This document shows, piece after piece, positions 5,396 to 10,589 of a DNA stretch of 10,823 nucleotides. Numbering within the stretch: position 1 is the stretch's first letter; each line of letters begins with the position of its first letter. Made by a program: the position numbers and the translations under genes. Where the stretch lies: contig MU646585.1 of assembly GCA_026770585.1 (NCBI GenBank), positions 422,112-432,934 on the forward strand, given 5' to 3'. Below the pieces are notes generated by a model. That model was not told the DNA's origin. It saw nothing but the letters and a program-made list of their open reading frames with translations, and did not search any database. The DNA is from Baffinella frigidus. Taxonomy: Eukaryota > Cryptophyceae > Cryptomonadales > Baffinellaceae.

Positions 5396-5580
5396 CGACC
5401 CGAAAGTGCGGAGCAAGAGGGAGAGGGCGAGCATGCTGGCGGTGCTCATCTCACGGCGAGAGGGAGAGAGAGAGAGAGAGAAAGAAAGAGAGAGAGAGAG
5501 AAAGAGAGAGAGCGATTGAGAGAGAGAGCGCGCGCGATTGAGAGAGAGAGAGAGAGAGAGAGAGAGCGATTGCGAGAGAG
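5180..5580. repeat. GA microsatellite with GAGCGATT and GACAGA variants
   Basis: Long GA runs lie at 5180-5222, 5361-5392, 5459-5510 and 5541-5566. They are mixed with (GAGACA)n and about five units containing GAGCGATTGAGAGAGAGACA. The block is interrupted by the duplicated segment at 5391-5458. The strong purine/pyrimidine strand asymmetry produces long Ser-Leu open frames on the minus strand that should not be read as protein without other support. Confidence 0.95.
5391..5458. repeat. 67-bp segment, first of two identical copies
   Basis: The sequence GAGGTCGACCCGAAAGTGCG through CTCATCTCACGGCG is repeated without change at 5580-5647. Both strands are open. The plus strand reads DPKVRSKRERASMLAVLISR and the minus strand reads EMSTASMLALSLLLRTFGS. 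The copies are each preceded by GAGAGAG, so unequal exchange through the GA tract probably made the duplication. Confidence 0.95.
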
Positions 5581-5692
5581 AGGTCGACCCGAAAGTGCGG
5601 AGCAAGAGGGAGAGGGCGAGCATGCTGGCGGTGCTCATCTCACGGCGGCCGCATGTCTTGCCCAGGATCGTGGACAGCGTCCGCCACAGCCC
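5580..5692 (-). pseudogene. Exon-like segment GLWRTLSTILGKTCGR plus second copy of the 67-bp segment
   Basis: On the minus strand, ACATAACACAG is followed at 5692 by GLWRTLSTILGKTCGR and, at 5644, by a GTGAGA donor. If the donor is ignored, the frame continues EMSTASMLALSLLL and runs through the GA block down to 5027. A shorter relative, CAG|GLWRATI|GTAAGT, lies at 5851-5871. On the plus strand the same DNA reads VDPKVRSKRERASMLAVLIS then RPHVLPRIVDSVRHSPC, equally protein-like, so the strand is not certain. The GTAAGT beside the relative favours the minus strand. Confidence 0.35.
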
Positions 5693-5775
5693 CTGTGTTA
5701 TGTGTAAAGTTTCAAGGATTGTTTAGATCGACTCCGGGGGACATGGGTCAAACGTCGTCGAGTTGACTTGGTGTC

Positions 5776-5806
5776 AAAGTTGACGGGTAACACACCCGTC
5801 AACTTT
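5776..5806. repeat. Perfect hairpin, 13-bp stem
   Basis: AAAGTTGACGGGT, five bases, then ACCCGTCAACTTT. The AAAGTTGACG half recurs at 2150-2195, around 2466, at 7055 and in the array at 10291. Confidence 0.95.
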
Positions 5807-5850
5807 CGGGACGGGCCCACTTCAGAGGGGGGTGTGAACAACTCACTTAC

Positions 5851-5871
5851 GATGGTTGCACGCCACAGCCC
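5851..5871 (-). pseudogene. Micro-exon-like segment GLWRATI
   Basis: The minus strand reads CCGCCGCAG, then GGGCTGTGGCGTGCAACCATC (seven codons), then GTAAGTGAG. The donor is a perfect GTAAGT. The first four codons equal those of the segment at 5692 (GLWR). This is a short exon remnant, or a rearranged junction. Confidence 0.3.
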
Positions 5872-5879
5872 CTGCGGCG

Positions 5880-6250
5880 GGAATCGTCTATCAAAACCAC
5901 GTATTAATATACTGGCACAAATGTTCTCATTACCTGGGGGAAAAAATCTCGGAAATCGGCAATAATTTTTCGTGCAGACGCTGTAGGAAGCTCACGGCAC
6001 GGACACGGAATCAAATACGAAGTCAATCCGATTACAGTTAAAAAGCTTTGACGCTGTGCTGTGACTGGGGTGTGTGCCGCGGCGAGGCTATGCCGAGGAC
6101 AAGAGGGCAAATCTCACCCTCACCTTCCCCCCAACGGTAATTCAAATCAAATCGGAATACGGCAAATCCAAATCGAGCCACCAGAATCCCTCGTCTCGCT
6201 GAAAAAAAATCCACCTGGAAGATTTCCTTGATTTGTACCCGGGGGGATAC
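5880..6250. other. No recognisable gene
   Basis: Mixed sequence of moderate GC content. I found no repeated cassette, no strong hairpin and no exon with good borders. Open frames of about 65-75 codons on both strands overlap one another and have unremarkable composition. Confidence 0.4.
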
Positions 6251-6253
6251 AAA

Positions 6254-6285
6254 GCGCACCTCGCCCTGGGAGCGGCGGCAATCAT
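6254..6285. repeat. 32-bp copy of the HLALGAAAI segment
   Basis: Thirty-two bases beginning GCGCACCTCGCCCTGGGAGC are identical to 7887-7918. Flanks are unrelated. In the plus frame they encode HLALGAAAI. This is a detached piece of the exon-like segment at 7797-7938. Confidence 0.9.
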
Positions 6286-6310
6286 GCGTAAAAAAAAAGC
6301 GTCTTCATTT

Positions 6311-6328
6311 CAATGAAATTTACTACAC
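6311..6328. repeat. Family D end motif
   Basis: CAATGAAATTTACTACAC matches the inner inverted repeat of the family D elements at 3511-3628 and 3938-4087. Confidence 0.75.
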
Positions 6329-6402
6329 AAGTTGACTCATTTCGTTCGTTGCTAATTTGCTTTTCGAGGTCCGAATCGTGTCAACTAATGAGAGACCCGC
6401 TC

Positions 6403-6582
6403 TACCAGGGGGGGTTCGAGCGGCGATACCCCCCTGGTTAGGACTTAGGGTTCTGGGTACCCCTGTAGGGGCTAGGGGTCATGGGTCACGGGTCACGGGT
6501 CACGGGTCACGCACGGGTCAGGGGTTTAGGATTTAGGGTCACGGGTTTAGAGCGTAGGGTTCTGCCACGAGCCCCCCCTGGT
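6403..6582. repeat. Inverted poly-G/poly-C boundaries around heptamer-like repeats
   Basis: TACCAGGGGGGG at 6403 faces CCCCCCTGG at about 6429 and CCCCCCCTGGTA at 6572. Between them are GGGTCAC heptamers in tandem (6483-6512) and GGGTTTAGG-like units. The same poly-C-TGGTA border precedes the exon-like copy at 3622-3660 on the other strand. Confidence 0.75.
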
Positions 6583-6851
6583 ACAACCCCGCAAACCTGA
6601 ACGAGCTCATTACTGGAGTGAGGAGCTACTGCAAAGCCACAGGGGAAGTTTCAATTTCTCTGGACACGACACTATTGCTGCCTTTTGACGAATTTTGGTC
6701 ACGTCCTTGGGGCAAAAATTGCCTTTTGAGAGTAAAATGGCTCCAAAGTAGCGGACAACAGAGTGTCCGCTACTTTTTGACACTTCCCCTGGGGCTTTCC
6801 AGTAGAGGGCTGGCAGAGTCCCACACGAGGCTACCCAGGCGAACAGAATAA
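6579..6851 (+). CDS. Possible coding segment WYNPANLNELITGVRSYCKA...
   Basis: The plus frame reads WYNPANLNELITGVRSYCKA from 6579 and remains open to 6851. Only the first 22 or so codons look protein-like. The rest runs over a hairpin (6745-6776) and the beginning of a mobile element at 6821, so it is unlikely to be native coding sequence. Possible internal donors are GTGAGG at 6618 and the ACAGGG region around 6640. The C-tract in front lacks an AG, so the 5' border is unclear. No family is recognised. Confidence 0.25.
   Translation, partial: WYNPANLNELITGVRSYCKATGEVSISLDTTLLLPFDEFWSRPWGKNCLLRVKWLQSSGQQSVRYFLTLPLGLSSRGLAESHTRLPRRTE
6745..6776. repeat. Perfect hairpin, 13-bp stem
   Basis: AAAGTAGCGGACA, six bases, then TGTCCGCTACTTT. 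The preceding GTAAAATGGCTCC resembles the inner arm of the foldback at 2363-2539, so this may be a remnant of that family. Confidence 0.95.
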
Positions 6852-6999
6852 AATGGACTTTTAAACTTTTGTGGGGAAATGGTCACGTGTTGCGCCGCTG
6901 AGCAGCGCGACTTGTGTCAAGTCGCTGCTTTTCATCTGAAAATTACTACACACGTTTACAATCGACATTTATTCTGTTCGCACAGGTAGCCTCGTGTGG
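6821..6999. mobile_element. Short TIR element (family A, copy 2)
   Basis: It is 179 bp long. The left end CCACACGAGGCTACCCAGGC and the right end pair over 32 bp with three mismatches. Inside are TGTGGGGAAATGGTCACGTG, shared with the other copies, but then a different core with two small hairpins (GCGCCGCTGAGCAGCGCG and CGACTTGTGTCAAGTCG) and a family D-like GAAAATTACTACAC. No clear target duplication is visible. Confidence 0.85.
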
Positions 7000-7277
7000 C
7001 TGTCTCGGCCTGTTTCGTCTCACCAATTTAGTGAGACCGGGCTCTTTTCTGCTCCAAAGTTGACGGATGTGTACCACGGACCCAGCATATCAACTTAGGA
7101 ATAGTCCGCCAACCCGACCCAGGCGGAAACCGCCTTTTCCAGTGTACTTGATTTGTTCTGGAGTTCTACCTCTGAAAACTGGTGGGAGGGTTTACGTCGC
7201 GAGCTTGGCGTTAGCGTTCAGTGTTCCGTACGCAGGACTCTAGGTCCATGGTTCAGTGTTTAGGGTTAGGGTTTAGG
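7000..7277. other. No recognisable gene; small hairpins only
   Basis: GTCTCACCAATTTAGTGAGAC near 7017-7037 is a 7-bp stem. GGCGGAAACCGCC lies near 7122. CAAAGTTGACGG near 7054 is another copy of the recurring motif. GTTTAGGGTT units begin near 7257. Confidence 0.5.
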
Positions 7278-7346
7278 GTGCATGCCTTTTCGATTTTCTT
7301 CCCGGCGCCGCCCGTCATGTTCTTCAATTTGTACGCCTACGCATGA
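7278..7346 (+). pseudogene. Hydrophobic coding-like segment FSIFFPAPPVMFFNLYAYA
   Basis: From 7287 the plus frame reads FSIFFPAPPVMFFNLYAYA and then TGA at 7344. The peptide is rich in Phe, Tyr and Pro and has the look of a membrane segment. The next frame begins MIGGWLEE at 7343, so a one-base shift would extend it. It follows a telomere-like GGGTTTAGGG and lacks a clear acceptor. It may be a frameshifted fragment of a membrane-protein exon. I cannot assign a family. Confidence 0.25.
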
Positions 7347-7480
7347 TCGGAGGTTGGTTAGAAGAGACGCAGAAGCGGAGCGTCAAAAATCGGAAGCATC
7401 GCCCTTCATCAGACGCGCGAAAATCGCCGGATCCCCGGCGGGGAGAGGCGAAACTGCCCGGACTCGTGGGGAGGGGCGCA

Positions 7481-7618
7481 TTAGCGCCCTTTTTTTGGCC
7501 GCAGCCAGGGCAGCACCTGAACATGGTCGTTGAACTTGGCCACGAACGCCAAGAACGCCAGCGAGCACCCGAACCCGGCCACCCCGCTTTTGTTGGCGTC
7601 CGACAGCTGCATCAACAT
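7481..7618 (-). CDS. Exon-like segment or small ORF, LSDANKSGVAGFGCSLAFLA...
   Basis: On the minus strand, ATGCAG is followed at 7606 by 30 codons beginning LSDANKSGVAGFGCSLAFLA and ending FNDHVQ, then GTGCTG at 7516. So 7517-7606 is bounded by CAG and GT, phase 0, like the other cassettes. The middle is hydrophobic (GCSLAFLAFVA) and could be a membrane helix. Read without splicing, it is a 45-codon frame from ATG at 7618 to TAA at 7481. DANKSG recalls the first half of an EF-hand loop, but the acidic twelfth position is absent, so I do not call one. A remnant of the first codons lies at 4800-4833. Confidence 0.4.
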   Translation of the reverse strand: MLMQLSDANKSGVAGFGCSLAFLAFVAKFNDHVQVLPWLRPKKGR

Positions 7619-7707
7619 GGTTGGTCCCCTCCGCTCCCCACGTTGTCCTCGAGCGAAATAACCTGTACGGGCCCGCTCAGGAGAAGATTTTCGTCAGGGG
7701 AGCGAGC

Positions 7708-7938
7708 ATGGCGGATGAAACGGTGCCCACCCCGTCCGAGCACTGGTGGGGTGCCTGGCGACCCATTCGCTCCGGACCCCCCCCCCCTTCTCACAGTTGA
7801 TCCGCGGCTCCAAGCCATCAAAAACGAAAATCACCGACTCATCCTTCTGCAAGCAGGTGTCCGTGCGCGCCCTCACCGCCTGCTGCGCGCACCTCGCCCT
7901 GGGAGCGGCGGCAATCATCCGCAGCGTCGCATCTCCAG
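7708..7938 (+). CDS. Putative gene start with two exons, MADETVPTPSEHWW...
   Basis: ATG at 7708 (GAGCATGGCGG) opens MADETVPTPSEHWW. An 11-C tract followed by TTCTCACAG at 7796 is an excellent acceptor. From 7797 one frame reads LIRGSKPSKTKITDSSFCKQ, then VSVRALTACCAHLALGAAAI, then IRSVASP before CAG|GT at 7938. A second frame, reached from a donor at 7751, reads VDPRLQAIKNENHRLILLQA. AG|GTGTCC at 7856 is an internal donor candidate. The frame therefore cannot be settled by eye. The minus strand is also open here. The repeated 32-bp piece at 6254-6285 shows part of this segment has been copied. No family is recognised. Confidence 0.33.
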
Positions 7939-7999
7939 GTTCACACGCCCGCACGCCCACCGCTTCAACCCCGGTTGAAGCAGGGCGCCCAGCCTTCCG

Positions 8000-8315
8000 T
8001 GACTGACCTCAAGACTTGGGTGGTGCCCTGCGAAAGTTGGCATTGGATTAAGGTATGAAGATGGTGACGTGTGCATGGAGAGTGTGGATCCCTAGTCTGA
8101 GACGCACCTGTCCTCGATAGTCCGCCCCATGCCCCTAACTCTCAACCCTAAACCGGTAAACCCTGACCCTCAACCCACGCTCCATCCACCAGCCCTCCTC
8201 ATGAGTCGGCTATTTACATCGGTTCGTGGTGCGATCATATGACAGGAGTGGTATCCCAAGTTGGCTGAATGCAAAAATGAGCAGCAGGTTACCGCTGGTG
8301 CGAATTCTAGCTCGG
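8000..8315. other. No recognisable gene
   Basis: There is a short run of C-rich heptamer-like units at 8131-8176 (CAACCCTAAACCGGTAAACC). The rest shows neither repeats nor exon-like borders. Confidence 0.4.
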
Positions 8316-8348
8316 CCGTATCTTAAGCGTTGAAACCTTAAGATACGG
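8316..8348. repeat. Perfect hairpin, 12-bp stem
   Basis: CCGTATCTTAAG, nine bases, then CTTAAGATACGG. It is followed by a second small inverted pair, GGAAC/GTTCC. It lacks a T-run and looks like a mobile-element core rather than a terminator. Confidence 0.95.
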
Positions 8349-8534
8349 AACTTCTTCGGTTCTGTTCCGAAATGAAAGCGTGGGCACGCAGACAATTTCG
8401 TTTTCCTTAGAGGAGGCGCAGGGGGGGGGGTCTGGTTGGACCATTTTCAGGGTCTAGGGTTTTCGAATCTCTCGAAATAATTCTCTCTTACAAGTAGTAA
8501 CAGGGTAGGGGGGATCACGCAGCGATTTCCAACC

Positions 8535-8668
8535 CCTGAACCATAAACCATACACCATAAACCATAAACACCATAAACCATAAACTACAAACAACAAACT
8601 ACATACCATAGACCAAAAACCAGAAACCAGAAACCAGAAACCAGAAACCAGAAACCAGAAACCAGAAA
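8535..8668. repeat. Variant heptamer arrays CCATAAA and CCAGAAA
   Basis: ACCATAAACCATA units (8540-8583) pass into (ACCAGAA) repeated about seven times (8615-8668). The 7-bp period is that of the telomeric repeat, with the fourth base pair or its neighbours changed. The array ends in ACCCAAAACAGGG. Confidence 0.9.
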
Positions 8669-8739
8669 CCCAAAACAGGGTCCAGTGAACTAAGTCCTCT
8701 CACCCGGGTTTTTTCTGGAGGGGGGGCGGGTCGGAGCTC

Positions 8740-9091
8740 TCTAAACCCTAAGCCCTAAACCCGAAACCTTAACCTCTAGCCTGAGCCCTAATCAGGGTCC
8801 GGGAACTCAAAGGAGGGGCTAGTGGACAAGAGCGACGAGCCTGGGGGTAAACCCTAAACCCTAAACCCTAAACCCTAAGCCCTAAACCCTAAACCCTAAA
8901 CCCTAAGCCCTAAGCCCTAAACCCTAAACCCTAAACCCTAAACCCTAAACCCTAAACCCTAAACCCTAAACCCTAAACCCTGAACCCTAAACCCTAAGCC
9001 CTAAACCCTAAACCCTAAACACTAAACACTAAACACTAAACCCTGAACCCTGAACACTAAACTCTGAACCCTAAACCCTAAACCCTAAACC
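8740..9091. repeat. Interstitial telomere-like array, CCCTAAA orientation
   Basis: Degenerate units from 8740 are followed by a nearly perfect CCCTAAA array at 8848-9091. Single-base variants include CCCTAAG, CACTAAA and CCCTGAA, clustered in 8985-9070. The C-rich strand is the plus strand, so it points opposite to the array at 4300-4456. Confidence 0.95.
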
Positions 9092-9110
9092 AGTTGGGTT
9101 CGACCCGCAG

Positions 9111-9149
9111 ACGATCGCAGACAGAAGCGCGCAGCACTTCATCACGCAG
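9111..9149 (+). pseudogene. Exon-like segment TIADRSAQHFITQ (copy 1)
   Basis: The plus strand reads FDPQTIADRSAQHFITQ, followed by GTCTCG. CCCGCAG at 9104-9110 could be an acceptor. The copy at 9278-9316 reads TVADRGAQHVITR before GTCTCA. The differences are mostly conservative (Ile/Val, Ser/Gly, Gln/Arg) with no indel or stop over 13 codons. The segment directly follows the telomere-like array. Confidence 0.38.
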
Positions 9150-9277
9150 GTCTCGTCCCGCCCCGTACCAGAATCTCTCTGATAAAAATGTTTTAAATTC
9201 TTGCGTGGTACTGTTTACAATGTATAAGGACGCGCTCGTACAAACACGGCCAGCATTTATTCTCCGCTGCTGAGCCG

Positions 9278-9316
9278 ACGGTCGCAGACAGAGGCGCCCA
9301 GCACGTGATCACGCGG
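9278..9316 (+). pseudogene. Exon-like segment TVADRGAQHVITR (copy 2)
   Basis: This is a diverged duplicate of 9111-9149, ending at the same GT border. A family A mobile element begins 13 bp further on, at 9329. Copy 2 is preceded by GCTGCTGAGCCG rather than CCCGCAG. Confidence 0.35.
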
Positions 9317-9328
9317 GTCTCAGCACTT

Positions 9329-9509
9329 CCACACGAGGCTATCCATGCGAACAGATTCATAAGTTGGTTATTGGATTATTGCCCAGGAAACACGCCAAAA
9401 GTCAGCATTTGATCACGTTTCCGTACGGGCATCCGTACGGAAACGTGATCATTTCCCCACAAATTTTAAAATGTTCTTTTGTTCTGTTCGCACGGATAGC
9501 CTCGTGTGG
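9329..9509. mobile_element. Short TIR element (family A, copy 3, intact ends)
   Basis: It is 181 bp long, with terminal inverted repeats of 26 bp and one mismatch (CCACACGAGGCTATCC...). It is colinear, in inverted orientation, with most of 744-900, including GCCAGGAAACACGCCAAAAG-type sequence and the GATCACGTTTCC hairpin. It has the most regular ends of the three copies. Confidence 0.88.
9411..9450. repeat. Perfect hairpin, 18-bp stem, inside family A
   Basis: GATCACGTTTCCGTACGG, GCAT, then the exact reverse complement. It lies off-centre in the element. Confidence 0.97.
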
Positions 9510-9568
9510 TTCCCCGCGAACATCTGTTGACCGAGAATCGCGCGGACCAGAATCGTGAAGCCAGATGC

Positions 9569-9697
9569 ATTTGATTGAGTTTAAATCGGCACGAACCCGT
9601 TTGAATTTGTGATTTGATTGAGTTTAAATCTGCACGAATCCGTTTGAATTTGTGATTTGATTGAGCTTAAATCGGCACGAACCCGTTGGAATTTGTG
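9569..9697. repeat. 43-bp tandem repeat, three copies
   Basis: Units at 9569-9611, 9612-9654 and 9655-9697 begin ATTTGATTGAGTTTAAATC and differ by a few substitutions. There is no length change between units. Confidence 0.97.
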
Positions 9698-9761
9698 ATG
9701 TGTGGTCTGGGTTTTAACAGGGGCTCCTGGTGGTGTGGCCGAACCTTCGCATCGTGGGGGA

Positions 9762-9917
9762 GGAACCGGAGGTGGGACCACTTTTAAATAATCCGGGGAA
9801 ACCTATTTTATCCGGGGAAACCTATTCTTCTTTCATTTGATGGCACCGAAAATTACTACACAAATGCTTTAACATTACTAATAAGAACGTATTGTGGAAC
9901 CGGAGGTGGGACCACTT
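9762..9917. repeat. Direct repeats GGAACCGGAGGTGGGACCAC and ATCCGGGGAAACCTATT
   Basis: GGAACCGGAGGTGGGACCAC occurs at about 9762 and 9896, with a diverged third copy (CCCGAGGTGGGACCGC) at about 10271. Between them ATCCGGGGAAACCTATT is doubled (9790-9826). The interval also carries the family D motif GAAAATTACTACAC at 9848. Confidence 0.9.
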
Positions 9918-9926
9918 CCAACATTG

Positions 9927-10102
9927 TACCACGCAAGAGTGTAGGGCAGAGTGGCCCACAGGAGAAATAGTCGAATTCGACTATTTCTGAAGTTCATCAG
10001 TGGACATTCTTTCCACAGAAAAATCGAAATTTCGGAAAGTTGTTACGAATTCCGTGTGAACTGGCTTGTTTTCCCAGGTCAGCCCTACACTCTTGCGTGG
10101 TA
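9927..10102. mobile_element. Miniature element with perfect terminal inverted repeats (family E)
   Basis: It is 176 bp long with perfect 21-bp inverted ends (T then ACCACGCAAGAGTGTAGGGC). The outermost TA may be a target dinucleotide duplication. At 9964-9987 there is a perfect 24-bp palindrome (GAAATAGTCGAA and its complement). The tip CTTGCGTGGTA is also present alone at about 9200-9210. There is no coding capacity. Confidence 0.9.
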
Positions 10103-10189
10103 GGTTTCGGGTTCGCGCTGATTGTTTCTGGGTCGGGTATGGGGTCGTGGAATGAAAAACCGTCTAGCTCAGAATAAATTCCTATTTCG

Positions 10190-10231
10190 CAAGACGTCCT
10201 CCATCTTTCTGGAGTTCTGCTGCAAAGCCAG
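10190..10231 (+). pseudogene. Possible exon end before a GTATGT donor
   Basis: CTGGAGTTCTGCTGCAAAGC then CAG|GTATGTTAA gives a near-ideal donor at 10232. GAGCTACTGCAAAGCCACAGG at 6622-6642 is similar and was read as SYCKAT. The frame is uncertain here (FLEFCCKA in one frame). No clear acceptor. Confidence 0.22.
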
Positions 10232-10290
10232 GTATGTTAAAGCCGTAAAAGTTAGTTGACCTCGGAGGAGCCCGAGGTGGGACCGCATTC

Positions 10291-10385
10291 AAAGTTGATG
10301 ATGGCTTCGAAAGTTGATGATTGTTTCTCAAGTTGATCATGGTTTCGAAAGTTGACGATGGTTTCGAAAGTTTATGATGGTTTCC
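10291..10385. repeat. 19-bp tandem repeat, five copies
   Basis: Five exact-length units of AAAGTTGATGATGGTTTCG with one to three substitutions each start at 10291, 10310, 10329, 10348 and 10367. The AAAGTTGAYG core is the motif seen in several hairpins of this window. Confidence 0.97.
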
Positions 10386-10415
10386 ACTCGCTTTCTGAAG
10401 GGAGACGTTTCGTAG

Positions 10416-10545
10416 AGAGCTATTCCGGTAGGCCTTGTCCGCTTCCGCTTTGACCAAGTGGTGACCACGCGACTTCGAAAAGGTCGTAAGACGTTTTTTT
10501 AACGTGAAGGTCGTAAGACGTTTTTTTTAATGCACCGTTTCGAGT
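10416..10545. mobile_element. Diverged half-copy of the large palindrome (family B, copy 2)
   Basis: AGAGCTATTCCGGTAGGCCT and then GGTCGTAAGACGTTTT correspond to the inner left arm and loop of the palindrome at 1228-1744. The loop unit (AAGGTCGTAAGACGTTTT) is doubled here. The other arm is not present. Confidence 0.7.
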
Positions 10546-10589
10546 GTCGTCGTTCAAATCTAAATCTGCAATTCGGCAAATAGAGACTC

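Noticed and set aside
5180-5580. Ser-Leu-rich protein as a real low-complexity protein
   Set aside because: The residues follow mechanically from CT repeats. Only the non-repeat islands on either side were considered.
6405-6430. GGTTCGAGCGG as a tRNA T-loop / B box
   Set aside because: No A box, acceptor stem or anticodon arm can be folded around it. GGGTTCGACCC at 9096 fails in the same way.
7590-7606. EF-hand loop in LSDANKSGVAGF
   Set aside because: Asp, Asn and Ser-Gly fit positions 1, 3, 5 and 6, but position 8 is not a large aliphatic and position 12 is not acidic.
7343-7978. 211-codon plus-strand open frame
   Set aside because: It is GC-rich and Pro/Arg-biased, overlaps better exon-like segments on both strands, and lacks conserved-looking blocks. 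Part of it (VDPRLQAIKNENHRLILLQA) is kept as an alternative frame of the exon at 7797.
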